Source: Osedax fenrisi
Taxonomy: Eukaryota; Annelida; Polychaeta; Sabellida; Siboglinidae
Reading direction: 5' to 3'
DNA: 64,000 nucleotides
Assembly (NCBI GenBank): GCA_964019155.1
Contig: CAXHSG010000228.1
Span: 558,001-622,000 of the forward strand
Shown here: piece by piece, positions 27,821-44,043 of the stretch
How positions within the stretch are numbered: the stretch's first letter is position 1
Layout of the letters: each line of letters begins with the position of its first letter
Position numbers and translations under genes: made by a program
The notes under the pieces: model-generated
What the model was told of the DNA's origin: nothing
What the model saw: only the letters and a program-made list of their open reading frames with translations
The model's database searches: none

Positions 27821-29887
27821 TGCTATCATTAACACCCATGCTATACTTAAAACTAATGCTATCATTAACACCCATGCTATACTTAAAACTAATAATATCA
27901 TTAACAACCATGCTATACTTAAAACTAATGCTATCATTAATACCCATACTATACTTAAAACTAATACTATCATTAACACCCATGCTATATTTAAAACTAA
28001 TGATATCATTAACACCCATGCTATACTTAAAACTAATGCTATCATTAACACCCATGCTATACTTAAAACTAATGCTATCATTAACACCCATTCTATACTT
28101 AAAACTAATGCTATCATTAACACCCATTCTATACTTAAAACTAATGCTATCATTAACACCCATGCTATACTTAAAACTAATGCTATCATTAACACCCATG
28201 CTATACTTAAAACCAATGCTATCATTAACACCCATGCTATACTTAAAACTAATGCTATAATTGACATCCATGCTATACTTAAAACTAATGCTATCATTAA
28301 CACCCATGCTATACTTAAAACTAATGCTATCATTAACACCCATGCTATACTTAAAACCAATGCTATCCTTAACACCCATGTTATAATTAAAACTAATGCT
28401 ATCATTAACACCCATGCTATACTTAAAACTAATTCTATCATTAACACCCATGTTATAATTTAAACTAATGCTATCATTAACACCCATGCTATACTTACAA
28501 CTAATGCTATCATTAACACCCATGCTATACTTAAAACTAATGCTATCATTAACACCCATGCTATACTTAAAACCAATGCTATCATTATCAACCATGCTAT
28601 ACTTAAAAATAAAGCTATCATTAACATCCATGCTATACTTAAAACTAATGCTATCATTACACCCATGCTATACCTAAAACTAATGCTATCATTAACACCC
28701 ATGCTATCCTTACAACAAATCTAATATTAACACCCATGCTATACTTAAAACTAATGATATCATTAAAACCCATGCTATACTTAAAACCAATGCTATCATT
28801 AACACCCATGTTATAATTAAAACTAATGCTATCATTAACACCCATGCTATACTTAAAACTAATGCTATCATTAACACCCATGTTATAATTTAAACTAATG
28901 CTATCATTAACACCCATGCTATACTTAAAACTAATGCTATCATTAACACCCATGCTATACTTAAAACTAATGCTATACTTATCACCCATGCTTTCCTTAA
29001 AACTAATGCTATCATTAACACCCATGCTAAACATAAAATTAATGATATCATTAACACCCATGCTATATTTAAAACTAATGCTATCATTAACACCCATGCT
29101 ATACTTAAAACTAAAGCTATCATTAACACCCATGCTATACTTAAAACTAATGCTATCATTATCAACCATGCTATACTTAAAACTAAAGCTATCATTAACA
29201 TCCATGCTATACTTAAAACTAATGCTATCATTACACCCATGCTATACCTAAAACTAATGCTATCATTAACACCCATGCTATCCTTACAACAAATCTAATA
29301 TTAACACCCATGCTATACTTAAAACTAATGATATCATTAAAACCCATGCTATACTTAAAACCAATGCTATCATTAACACCCATGTTATAATTAAAACTAA
29401 TGCTATCATTAACACCCATGCTATACTTAAAACTAATGCTATCATTAACACCCATGTTATAATTTAAACTAATGCTATCATTAACACCCATGCTATAATT
29501 AAAAATAATGCTATCATTAACACCCATGCTATACTTAAAACTAATGCTATCATTAACACCCATGCTATACTTAAAACTAATGCTATCATTAACACCCATG
29601 CTATACTTAAAAATAATGATATCATTAACATCCATGCTATACTTAAAACTAATGCTATCATTAACACCCATGCTATACTTAAAACTAATGCTATAATTAA
29701 CATCCATGCTATACTTAAAACTAATGCTATCATTAACACCCATGCTATATTTAAAACTAATGCTATACTTATCACCCATGCTATTCTTAAAACTAATGCT
29801 ATCATTAACACCCATGCTATACTTAAAACTAATGCTATCATTAACACCCATGCTATACTTAAAACCAATGCTATCATTAACACCCAT

Positions 29888-31738
29888 GTTATAATTAAAA
29901 CTAATGCTATCATTAACACCCATGCTATAATTAAAACTAATGCTATCATTAACACCCATGTTATAATTTAAACTAATGCTATCATTAACACCCATGCTAT
30001 ACTTAAAACTAATGCTATCATTAACACCCATGCTATACTTAAAACTAATAATATCATTAACAACCATGCTATACTTAAAACTAATGCTATCATTAATACC
30101 CATACTATACTTAAAACTAATACTATCATTAACACCCATGCTATATTTAAAACTAATGCTATCATTAACACCCATGCTATACTTAAAACTAATGCTATCA
30201 TTAACACCCATGCTATACTTAAAACTAATGCTATCATTAACACCCATTCTATACTTAAAACTAATGCTATCATTAACACCCATGCTATACTTAAAACTAA
30301 TGCTATCATTAACACCCATGCTATACTTAAAACCAATGCTATCATTAACACCCATGTTATAATTAAAACTAATGCTATCATTAACACCAATGCTATAATT
30401 AAAACTAATGCTATCATTAACACCCATGTTATAATTTAAACTAATGCTATCATTAACACCCATGCTATACTTAAAACTAATGCTATCATTAACACCCATG
30501 CTATACTTAAAACTAATGCTATCATTAACACCCATGTTATAATTTAAACTAATGCTATCATTAACACCCATGCTATACTTAAAACTAATGCTATCATTAA
30601 CACCCATGCTATACTTAAAACTAATGCTATCATTAACACCCATGCTATACTTAAAACCAATGCTATCATTATCAACCATGCTATACTTAAAAATAAAGCT
30701 ATCATTAACATCCATGCTATACTTAAAACTAATGCTATCATTACACCCATGCTATACCTAAAACTAATGCTATCATTAACACCCATGCTATCCTTACAAC
30801 AAATCTAATATTAACACCCATGCTATACTTAAAACTAATGATATCATTAAAACCCATGCTATACTTAAAACCAATGCTATCATTAACACCCATGTTATAA
30901 TTAAAACTAATGCTATCATTAACACCCATGCTATACTTAAAACTAATGCTATCATTAACACCCATGTTATAATTTAAACTAATGCTATCATTAACACCCA
31001 TGCTATACTTAAAACTAATACTATCATTAACACCAATGCTATACTTAAAACTAATGCTATCATTAACATCCATGCTATACTTAAAACTAATACTATCATT
31101 AACACCCATGCTATATTTAAAACTAATGCTATCATTAACACCCATGCTATACTTAAAACTAATGCTATCATTAACACCCATGCTATACTTAAAACTAATG
31201 CTATCATTAACACCCATTCTATACTTAAAACTAATGCTATCATTAACACCCATGCTATACTTAAAACTAATGCTATCATTAACACCCATGCTATACTTAA
31301 AACCAATGCTATCATTAACACCCATGTTATAATTAAAACTAATGCTATCATTAACACCCATGCTATAATTAAAACTAATGCTATCATTAACACCCATGTT
31401 ATAATTTAAACTAATGCTATCATTAACACCCATGCTATACTTAAAACTAATGCTATCATTAACACCCATGCTATACTTAAAACTAATAATATCATTAACA
31501 CCCATGCCATACTTAAAACGAATGCTATAATTGACATCCATGCTATACTTAAAACTAATGCTATCATTAACACCCATGCTATACTTAAAACTAATGCTAT
31601 CATTAACACCCATGCTATACTTAAAACTAATGCTATCATTAACACCCATGTTATAATTAAAACTAATGCTATCATTAACACCCATGCTATACTTAAAACT
31701 AATGCTATCATTAACACCCATGTTATAATTTAAACTAA
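29888..31738 (+). repeat. Higher-order block H6, copy b
   Basis: This is the second copy of 25970-27820, with the M1 unit at 30792. Small differences such as CACCAATG for CACCCATG near 31,032 separate the two, so the duplication is recent but not identical. Confidence 0.82.
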
Positions 31739-34700
31739 TGCTATCATTAACACCCATGCTATACTTAAAACTAATGCTATCATTAACACCCATGCTATAC
31801 TTAAAACTAATGCTATCATTAACACCCATGCTATACTTAAAACTAATGCTATCATTAACACCCATGTTATAATTTAAACTAATGATATCATTAACACCCA
31901 TGCTATACTTAAAACTAATGCTATCATTAACACCCATGCTATACTTAAAACTAATAATATCATTAACAACCATGCTATACTTAAAACTAATGCTATCATT
32001 AATACCCATACTATACTTAAAACTAATACTATCATTAACACCCATGCTATATTTAAAACTAATGCTATCATTAACACCCATGCTATACTTAAAACTAATG
32101 CTATCATTAACACCCATGCTATACTTAAAACTAATGCTATCATTAACACCCATTCTATACTTAAAACTAATGCTATCATTAACACCCATGCTATACTTAA
32201 AACTAATGCTATCATTAACACCCATGCTATACTTAAAACCAATGCTATCATTAACACCCATGTTATAATTAAAACTAATGCTATCATTAACACCCATGCT
32301 ATAATTAAAACTAATGCTATCATTAACACCCATGTTATAATTTAAACTAATGCTATCATTAACACCCATGCTATACTTAAAACTAATGCTATCATTAACA
32401 CCCATGCTATACTTAAAACTAATAATATCATTAACACCCATGCTATACTTAAAACTAATGCTATAATTGACATCCATGCTATACTTAAAACTAATGCTAT
32501 CATTAACACCCATGCTATACTTAAAACTAATGCTATCATTAACACCCATGCTATACTTAAAACCAATGCTATCATTAACACCCATGTTATAATTAAAACT
32601 AATGCTATCATTAACACCCATGCTATACTTAAAACTAATGCTATCATTAACACCCATGTTATAATTTAAACTAATGCTATCATTAACACCCATGCTATAC
32701 TTAAAACTAATGCTATCATTAACACCCATGCTATACTTAAAACTAATGCTATCATTAACACCCATGCTATACTTAAAATCAATGCTATCATTATCAACCA
32801 TGCTATACTTAAAAATAAAGCTATCATTAACATCCATGCTATACTTAAAACTAATGCTATCATTACACCCATGCTATACCTGAAACTAATGCTATCATTA
32901 ACACCCATGCTATCCTTACAACAAATCTAATATTAACACCCATGCTATACTTAAAACTAATGATATCATTAAAACCCATGCTATACTTAAAACCAATGCT
33001 ATCATTAACACCCATGTTATAATTAAAACTAATGCTATCATTAACACCCATGCTATACTTAAAACTAATGCTATCATTAACACCCATGTTATAATTTAAA
33101 CTAATGCTATCATTAACACCCATGCTATACTTAAAACTAATACTATCATTAACACCCATGCTATACTTAAAACTAATGCTATCATTAACATCCATGCTAT
33201 ACTTAAAACTAATACTATCATTAACACCCATGCTATATTTAAAACTAATGCTATCATTAACACCCATGCTATACTTAAAACTAATGCTATCATTAACACC
33301 CATGCTATACTTAAAACTAATGCTATCATTAACACCCATTCTATACTTAAAACTAATGCTATCATTAACAATCATGCTATACTTAAAACTAATGCTATCA
33401 TTAACACCCATGCTATACTTAAAACCAATGCTATCATTAACACCCATGTTATAATTAAAACTAATGCTATCATTAACACCCATGCTATAATTAAAACTAA
33501 TGCTATCATTAACACCCATGTTATAATTTAAACTAATGCTATCATTAACACCCATGCTATACTTAAAACTAATGCTATCATTAACACCCATGCTATACTT
33601 AAAACTAATAATATCATTAACACCCATGCTATACTTAAAACTAATGCTATCATTAACACCCATGTTATAATTAAAACTAATGCTATCATTAACACCCATG
33701 CTATACTTAAAACTAATGCTATCATTAACACCCATGTTATAATTTAAACTAATGCTATCATTAACACCCATGCTATACTTAAAACTAATACTATCATTAA
33801 CACCCATGCTATACTTAAAACTAATGCTATCATTAACATCCATGCTATACTTAAAACTAATACTATCATTAACACCCATGCTATACTTAAAACTAATGCT
33901 ATCATTAACACCCATGCTATACTTAAAACCAATGCTATAATTAACACCCATGTTATAATTAAAACTAATGCTATCATTAACACCCATGCTATACTTAAAA
34001 CTAATGCTATCATTAACACCCATGATATACTTAAAACTAATGCTATAATTAACATCCATGCTATACTTAAAACTAATGCTATCATTAACACCCATGCTAT
34101 ACTTAAAACTAATGCTATACTTATCACCCATGCTATACTTAAAACTAATGCTATCATTAACACCCATGCTATACTTAAAACCAATGCTATCATTAACACC
34201 CATGTTATAATTAAAACTAATGCTATCATTAACACCCATGCTATACTTAAAACTAATGCTATCATTAACACCCAAGTTATAATTTAAACTAATGCTATCA
34301 TTAACACCCATGCTATACTTAAAACTAATGCTATCATTAACACCCATGCTATACTTAAAACTAATGTTATCATTAAAACCCATGCTATACTTAAAACTAA
34401 TGCTATCACTGACATCCATGCTATACTTAAAACTAATACTATCATTAACACCCATGCTATACTTAAAACTAATGCTATCATTAACACACATACTTAAAAC
34501 TAATGCTATACTTATCACCCATGCTTTCCTTAAAACTAATGCTATCATTAACACCCATGCTATACTTAAAACTAATGCTATCATTAACACCCATGCTATA
34601 CTTAAAACTAATGCGATAATTAACATCCATGCTATACTTAAAACTAATGCTATCATTAACACCCATGCTATACTTAAAACTAATGCTATTATTAACACCC

Positions 34701-35888
34701 ATGCTATACTTAAAACTAATGCTATACTTATCACCCATGCTTTCCTTAAAACTAATGCTATCATTAACACCCATGCTATACTTAAAACTAATGCTATCAT
34801 TAACACCCATGCTATACTTAAAACTAATGCTATTATTAACACCCATGCTATACTTAAAACTAATGCTATACTTATCACCCATGCTTTCCTTAAAACTAAT
34901 GCTATCATTAACACCCATGCTATACTTAAAACCAATGCTATCATTAACACCCATGTTATAATTAAAACTAATGCTATCATTAACACCCATGCTATACTTA
35001 AAACTAATGCTATCATTAACACCCATGTTATAATTTAAACTAATGCTATCATTAACACCCATGCTATACTTAAAACTAATACTATCATTAACACCCATGC
35101 TATACTTAAAACTAATGCTATCATTAACATCCATGCTATACTTAAAACTAATACTATCATTAACACCCATGCTATATTTAAAACTAATGCTATCATTAAC
35201 ACCCATGCTATACTTAAAACTAATGCTATCATTAACACCCATGCTATACTTAAAACTAATTCTATCATTAACACCCATTCTATACTTAAAACTAATGCTA
35301 TCATTAACAATCATGCTATACTTAAAACTAATGCTATCATTAACACCCATGCTATACTTAAAACCAATGCTATCATTAACACCCATGTTATAATTAAAAC
35401 TAATGCTATCATTAACACCCATGCTATAATTAAAACTAATGCTATCATTAACACCCATGTTATAATTTAAACTAATGCTATCATTAACACCCATGCTATA
35501 CTTAAAACTAATGCTATCATTAACACCCATGCTATACTTAAAACTAATGCTATCATTAACACCCATGCTATACTTAAAACCAATGCTATCATTAACACCC
35601 ATGTTATAATTAAAACTAATGCTATCATTAACACCCATGCTATACTTAAAACTAATGCTATCATTAACACCCATGTTATAATTTAAACTAATGCTATCAT
35701 TAACACCCATGCTATACTTAAAACCAATGCTATCATTATCAACCATGCTATACTTAAAACTAATGCTATCATTACACCCATGCTATACTTAAAACTAAAG
35801 CTATCATTAACACCAATGCTATACTTAAAAATAATTATATCATTAACACCCATGTTATAATTAAAACTAATGCTATCATTAACACCCA

Positions 35889-37140
35889 TGTTATAATTTA
35901 AACTAATGCTATCATTAACACCCATGCTATATTAAAACTAATGCTATCATTAACACCCATGCTATACTTAAAACTAATGCTATCATTAACACCCATGCTA
36001 TACTTAAAACTAATGCTATCATTAACACCAATGCTATACTTAAAAATAATTATATCATTAACACCCATGTTATAATTAAAACTAATGCTATCATTAACAC
36101 CCATGCTATACTTAAAACTAATGCTATCATTAACACCCATGTTATAATTTAAACTAATGCTATCATTAACACCCATGCTATACTTAAAACTAATGCTATC
36201 ATTAACACCCATGCTATACTTAAAACTAATGCTATACTTATCACCCATGATATGCTTAAAACTAATGCTATCATTAACACCCATGCTATACTTAAAACTA
36301 ATGCTATCATTAACACCCATGATATACTTAAAACTAATGCTATAATTAACATCCATGCTATACTTAAAACTAATGCTATCATTAACACCCATGCTATACT
36401 TAAAACTAATGCTATACTTATCACCCATGCTATACTTAAAACTAATGCTATCATTAACACCCATGCTATACTTAAAACCAATGCTATCATTAACACCCAT
36501 GTTATAATTAAAACTAATGCTATCATTAACACCCATGCTATACTTAAAACTAATGCTATCATTAACACCCATGTTATAATTTAAATTAATGCTATCATTA
36601 ACACCCATGCTATACTTAAAACTAATGCTATCATTAACACCCATGCTATACTTAAAACTAATGTTATCATTAAAACCCATGCTATACTTAAAACTAATGC
36701 TATCACTGACATCCATGCTATACTTAAAACTAATACTATCATTAACACCCATGCTATACTTAAAACTAATGCTATCATTAACACACATACTTAAAACTAA
36801 TGCTATACTTATAACCCATGCTTTCCTTAAAACTAATGCTATCATTAACACCCATGCTATACTTAAAACTAATGCTATCATTAACACCCATGCTATACTT
36901 AAAACTAATGCGATAATTAACATCCATGCTATACTTAAAACTAATGCTATCATTAACACTCATGCTATACTTAAAACTAATGCTATCATTAACACCCATG
37001 CTATCCTTACAACAAATATAATATTAACACCCATGCTATACTTAAAACTAATGATATCATTAAAACCCATGCTATACTTAAAACCAATGCTATCATTAAC
37101 ACCCATGTTATAATTAAAACTAATGCTATCATTAATACCC
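35889..37140 (+). repeat. Higher-order block H7, copy a (offset 2,332 bp)
   Basis: About 1.25 kb is repeated at 38221-39472. It includes a 17-bp A half (CTATATTAAAACTAATG, 1 bp short) near 35,929, a 5-bp deletion junction at 36786 and an M1 unit at 37005. All three recur exactly 2,332 bp later. Point differences are few, for example ATAACCC versus ATCACCC near 36,812. Confidence 0.85.
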
Positions 37141-37540
37141 ATGCTATACTTAAAACTAATGCTATCATTAACACCCATGCTCTACTTAAAACTAATGCTA
37201 TTATTAACACCCATGCTATACTTAAAACTAATGCTATACTTATCACCCATGATTTCCTTAAAACTAATGCTATCATTAACACCCATGCTATACTTAAAAC
37301 TAATACTATCATTAACACCCATGCTATACTTAAAACTAATGCGATAATTAACATCCATGCTATACTTAAAACTAATGCTATCATTAACACCCATGCTATA
37401 CTTAAAACTAATGCTATTATTAACACCCATGCTATACTTAAAACTAATGCTATACTTATCACCCATGCTTTCCTTAAAACTAATGCTATCATTAACACCC
37501 ATGCTATTCTTAAAAATAATGCTATCATTAACACCCATGT

Positions 37541-38150
37541 TATAATTTAAACTAATGCTATCATTAACACCCATGCTATACTTAAAACTAATGCTATCAT
37601 TAACACCCATGCTATACTTAAAACTAATGCTATACTTATCACCCATGCTATTCTTAAAAATAATGCTATCATTAACACCCATGTTATAATTAAAACTAAT
37701 GCTATCATTAACACCCATTCTATACTTAAAACTAATGCTATCATTAACACCCATGTTATAATTTAAACTAATGCTATCATTAACACCCATGCTATACTTA
37801 AAACTAATGCTATCATTAACACCCATGATATACTTAAAACTAATGCTATAATTAACATCCATGCTATACTTAAAACTAATGCTATCATTAACACCCATGC
37901 TATACTTAAAACTAATGCTATCATTAACACCACAGCTATACTTAAAACTAATGCTATCATTAACACCCATGATATACTTAAAACTAATGCTATCATTAAT
38001 ACCCATACTATACTTAAAACTAATACTATCATTAACACCCATGCTATATTTAAAACTAATGCTATCATTAACACCCATGCTATTCTTAAAACTAATGCTA
38101 TCATTAACACCACAGCTATACTTAAAACTAATGCTATCATTAACACCCAT
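37541..38150 (+). repeat. CACCACAG block H8, copy a
   Basis: This block contains two B halves ending CACCACAG instead of CACCCATG, at 37928 and 38108, 180 bp (five monomers) apart. The same 180-bp-spaced pair recurs at 41841/42021, 43204/43384 and 45141/45321, with single copies at 50747 and 53789. This segment matches 41454-42063 at an offset of 3,913 bp. Confidence 0.85.
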
Positions 38151-38220
38151 GATATACTTAAAACTAAGCTATCATTAACACCAATGCTATACTTAAAAAT
38201 AATTATATCATTAACACCCA

Positions 38221-39472
38221 TGTTATAATTTAAACTAATGCTATTATTAACACCCATGCTATATTAAAACTAATGCTATCATTAACACCCATGCTATACT
38301 TAAAACTAATGCTATCATTAACACCCATGCTATACTTAAAACTAATGCTATCATTAACACCAATGCTATACTTAAAAATAATTATATCATTAACACCCAT
38401 GTTATAATTAAAACTAATGCTATCATTAACACCCATGCTATACTTAAAACTAATGCTATCATTAACACCCATGTTATAATTTAAACTAATGCTATCATTA
38501 ACACCCATGCTATACTTAAAATTAATGCTATCATTAACACCCATGCTATACTTAAAATTAATGCTATACTTATCACCCATGATATGCTTAAAACTAATGC
38601 TATCATTAACACCCATGCTATACTTAAAACTAATGCTATCATTAACACCCATGATATACTTAAAACTAATGCTATAATTAACATCCATGCTATACTTAAA
38701 ACTAATGCTATCATTAACACCCATGCTATACTTAAAACTAATGCTATACTTATCACCCATGCTATACTTAAAACTAATGCTATCATTAACACCCATGCTA
38801 TACTTAAAACCAATGCTATCATTAACACCCATGTTATAATTAAAACTAATGCTATCATTAACACCCATGCTATACTTAAAACTAATGCTATCATTAACAC
38901 CCATGTTATAATTTAAACTAATGCTATCATTAACACCCATGCTATACTTAAAACTAATGCTATCATTAACACCCATGCTATACTTAAAACTAATGTTATC
39001 ATTAAAACCCATGCTATAATTAAAACTAATGCTATCACTGACATCCATGCTATACTTAAAACTAATACTATCATTAACACCCATGCTATACTTAAAACTA
39101 ATGCTATCATTAACACACATACTTAAAACTAATGCTATACTTATCACCCATGCTTTCCTTAAAACTAATGCTATCATTAACACCCATGCTATACTTAAAA
39201 CTAATGCTATCATTAACACCCATGCTATACTTAAAACTAATGCGATAATTAACATCCATGCTATACTTAAAACTAATGCTATCATTAACACTCATGCTAT
39301 ACTTAAAACTAATGCTATCATTAACACCCATGCTATCCTTACAACAAATATAATATTAACACCCATGCTATACTTAAAACTAATGATATCATTAAAACCC
39401 ATGCTATACTTAAAATCAATGCTATCATTAACACCCATGTTATAATTAAAACTAATGCTATCATTAACACCC
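38221..39472 (+). repeat. Higher-order block H7, copy b
   Basis: This is the second copy of 35889-37140: the short A half is near 38,261, the 5-bp deletion junction at 39118 and the M1 unit at 39337. The constant offset through these three indel-type markers shows that no net length change happened in between. Confidence 0.85.
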
Positions 39473-41453
39473 ATGCTATACTTAAAACTAATGCTATCAT
39501 TAACACCCATGTTATAATTTAAACTAATGCTATCATTAACACCCATGCTATACTTAAAACTAATGCTATCATTAACACCCATGCTATACTTAAAACTAAT
39601 GCTATCATTAACACCCATGCTATACTTAAAACTAATGCTATCATTAACACCCATGCTATACTTAAAACTAATGCTATCATTAACACCCATGCTATACTTA
39701 AAACTAATGCTATACTTATCACCCATGCTTTCCTTAAAACTAATGCTATCATTAACACCCATGCTAAACATAAAATTAATGATATCTTTAACACCCATGC
39801 TATATTTAAAACAAATGCTATCATTAACACCCATGCTATACTTAAAACTAAAGCTATCATTAACACCCATGCTATACTTAAAACTAATGCTATCATTATC
39901 AACCATGCTATACTTAAAACTAATGCTATCATTACACCCATGCTATACCTAAAACTAATGCTATTATTAACACCCATGCTATACTTAAAACTAATGCTAT
40001 ACTTATCACCCATGCTTTCCTTAAAACTAATGCTATCATTAACACCCATGCTATACTTAAAACTAATACTATCATTAACACCCATGCTATACTTAAAACT
40101 AATGCGATAATTAACATCCATGCTATACTTAAAACTAATGCTATCATTAACACCCATGCTATACTTAAAACTAATGCTATTATTAACACCCATGCTATAC
40201 TTAAAACTAATGCTATACTTATCACCCATGCTTTCCTTAAAACTAATGCTATCATTAACACCCATGCTATACTTAAAACTAATGCGATAATTAACATCCA
40301 TGCTATACTTAAAACTAATGCTATCATTAACACCCATGCTATACTTAAAACTAATGCTATACTTATCACCCATGCTATTCTTAAAACTAATGCTATCATT
40401 AACACCCATGTTATAATTTAAACTAATGCTATCATTAACACCCATGCTATACTTAAAACTAATGCTATCATTAACACCCATGCTATACTTAAAACTAATG
40501 CTATACTTATCACCCATGCTTTCCTTAAAACTAATGCTATCATTAACACCCATGCTAAACATAAAATTAATGATATCATTAACACCCATGCTATATTTAA
40601 AACAAATGCTATCATTAACACCCATGCTATACTTAAAACTAAAGCTATCATTAACACCCATGCTATACTTAAAACTAATGCTATCATTATCAACCATGCT
40701 ATACTTAAAACTAATGCTATCATTACACCCATGCTATACCTAAAACTAATGCTATCATTAACACCCATGCTATCCTTACAACAAATCTAATATTAACACC
40801 CATGCTATACTTAAAACTAATGATATCATTAAAACCCATGCTATACTTAAAACCAATGCTATCATTAACACCCATGTTATAATTAAAACTAATGCTATCA
40901 TTAATACCCATGCTATACTTAAAACTAATGCTATAATTAACACCCATGCTCTACTTAAAACTAATGCTATTATTAACACCCATGCTATACTTAAAACTAA
41001 TGCTATACTTATCACCCATGCTTTCCTTAAAACTAATGCTATCATTAACACCCATGCTATACTTAAAACTAATACTATCATTAACACCCATGCTATACTT
41101 AAAACTAATGCGATAATTAACATCCATGCTATACTTAAAACTAATGCTATCATTAACACCCATGCTATACTTAAAACTAATGCTATTATTAACACCCATG
41201 CTATACTTAAAACTAATGCTATACTTATCACCCATGCTTTCCTTAAAACTAATGCTATCATTAACACCCATGCTATACTTAAAACTAATGCTATCATTAA
41301 CACCCATGCTATACTTAAAACTAATGCGATAATTAACATCCATGCTATACTTAAAACTAATGCTATCATTAACACCCATGCTATACTTAAAACTAATGCT
41401 ATACTTATCACCCATGCTATTCTAAAAACTAATGCTATCATTAACACCCATGT

Positions 41454-42063
41454 TATAATTTAAACTAATGCTATCATTAACACCCATGCTATACTTAAAA
41501 CTAATGCTATCATTAACACCCATGCTATACTTAAAACTAATGCTATACTTATCACCCATGCTATTCTTAAAAATAATGCTATCATTAACACCCATGTTAT
41601 AATTAAAACTAATGCTATCATTAACACCCATTCTATACTTAAAACTAATGCTATCATTAACACCCATGTTATAATTTAAACTAATGCTATCATTAACACC
41701 CATGCTATACTTAAAACTAATGCTATCATTAACACCCATGATATACTTAAAACTAATGCTATAATTAACATCCATGCTATACTTAAAACTAATGCTATCA
41801 TTAACACCCATGCTATACTTAAAACTAATGCTATCATTAACACCACAGCTATACTTAAAACTAATCCTATCATTAACACCCATGATATACTTAAAACTAA
41901 TGCTATCATTAATACCCATACTATACTTAAAACTAATACTATCATTAACACCCATGCTATATTTAAAACTAATGCTATCATTAACACCCATGCTATTCTT
42001 AAAACTAATGCTATCATTAACACCACAGCTATACTTAAAACTAATGCTATCATTAACACCCAT
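41454..42063 (+). repeat. CACCACAG block H8, copy b
   Basis: This is the second copy of 37541-38150, with CACCACAG at 41841 and 42021. Its right part continues into a longer block (about 41780-42680) that is repeated at offset 1,363, so the pair was passed on again. Confidence 0.83.
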
Positions 42064-43142
42064 GCTATACTTAAAACTAATGCTATCATTAACACCCATT
42101 ATATACTTAAAACTAATGCTATCATTAACACCCATGCTATACTTAAAACTAATGCTATCATTAACACCCATGCTATACTTAAAACCAATGCTATCATTAA
42201 CACCCATGTTATAATTAAAACTAATGCTATCATTAACACCCATGCTATACTTAAAACTAATGCTACCATTAACACCCATGTTATAATTTAAACTAATGCT
42301 ATCATTAACACCCATGCTATACTTAAAACTAATGCTATCATTAACACCTATGCTATACTTAAAACTAATATTATCATTAAAACCCATGCTATACTTAAAA
42401 CTAATGCTATCACTGACATCCATGCTATACTTAAAACTAATACTATCATTAACACCCATGCTATACTTAAAACTAATGCTATCATTAAGACACATACTTA
42501 AAACTAATGCTATACTTATCACCCATGCTTTCCTTAAAACTAATGCTATCATTAACACCCATGCTATACTTAAAACTAATACTATCATTAACACCCATGC
42601 TATACTTAAAACTAATGCGATAATTAACATCCATGCTATACTTAAAACTAATGCTATCATTAACACCCATGCTATACTTAAAACTAATGCTATTATTAAC
42701 ACCCATGCTATACTTAAAACTAATGCTATACTTATCACCCATGCTTTCCTTAAAACTAATTCTATCATTAACACCCATGCTATACTTAAAACTAATGCTA
42801 TCATTAACACCCATGCTATACTTAAAACTAATGCGATAATTAACATCCATGCTATACTTAAAACTAATGCTATCATTAACACCCATGCTATACTTAAAAC
42901 TAATGCTATACTTATCACCCATGCTATTCTAAAAACTAATGCTATCATTAACACCCATGTTATAATTTAAACTAATGCTATCATTAACACCCATGCTATA
43001 CTTAAAACTAATGCTATCATTAACACCCATGCTATACTTAAAACTAATGCTATACTTATCACCCATGCTATTCTTAAAAATAATGCTATCATTAACACCC
43101 ATGTTATAATTAAAACTAATGCTATCATTAACACCCATTCTA

Positions 43143-44043
43143 TACTTAAAACTAATGCTATCATTAACACCCATGCTATACTTAAAACTAATGCTATCAT
43201 TAACACCACAGCTATACTTAAAACTAATGCTATCATTAACACCCATGATATACTTAAAACTAATGCTATCATTAATACCCATACTATACTTAAAACTAAT
43301 ACTATCATTAACACCCATGCTATATTTAAAACTAATGCTATCATTAACACCCATGCTATTCTTAAAACTAATGCTATCATTAACACCACAGCTATACTTA
43401 AAACTAATGCTATCATTAACACCCATGCTATACTTAAAACTAATGCTATCATTAACACCCATTATATACTTAAAACTAATGCTATCATTAACACCCATGC
43501 TATACTTAAAACTAATGCTATCATTAACACCCATGCTATACTTAAAACCAATGCTATCATTAACACCCATGTTATAATTAAAACTAATGCTATCATTAAC
43601 ACCCATGCTATACTTAAAACTAATGCTACCATTAACACCCATGTTATAATTTAAACTAATGCTATCATTAACACCCATGCTATACTTAAAACTAATGCTA
43701 TCATTAACACCTATGCTATACTTAAAACTAATGTTATCATTAAAACCCATGCTATACTTAAAACTAATGCTATCACTGACATCCATGCTATACTTAAAAC
43801 TAATACTATCATTAACACCCATGCTATACTTAAAACTAATGCTATCATTAACACACATACTTAAAACTAATGCTATACTTATCACCCATGCTTTCCTTAA
43901 AACTAATGCTATCATTAACACCCATGCTATACTTAAAACTAATGCTATCATTAACACCCATGCTATACTTAAAACTAATGCGATAATTAACATCCATGCT
44001 ATACTTAAAACTAATGCTATCATTAACACCCATGCTATACTTA
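43143..44043 (+). repeat. CACCACAG block H8, copy c
   Basis: This segment matches about 41780-42680 at offset 1,363 and, over about 0.8 kb, 45110-45912 at offset 1,937. It carries the 43204/43384 CACCACAG pair, the rare CTACCATT B half near 43,627, and a 5-bp deletion junction near 43,855. Confidence 0.8.
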
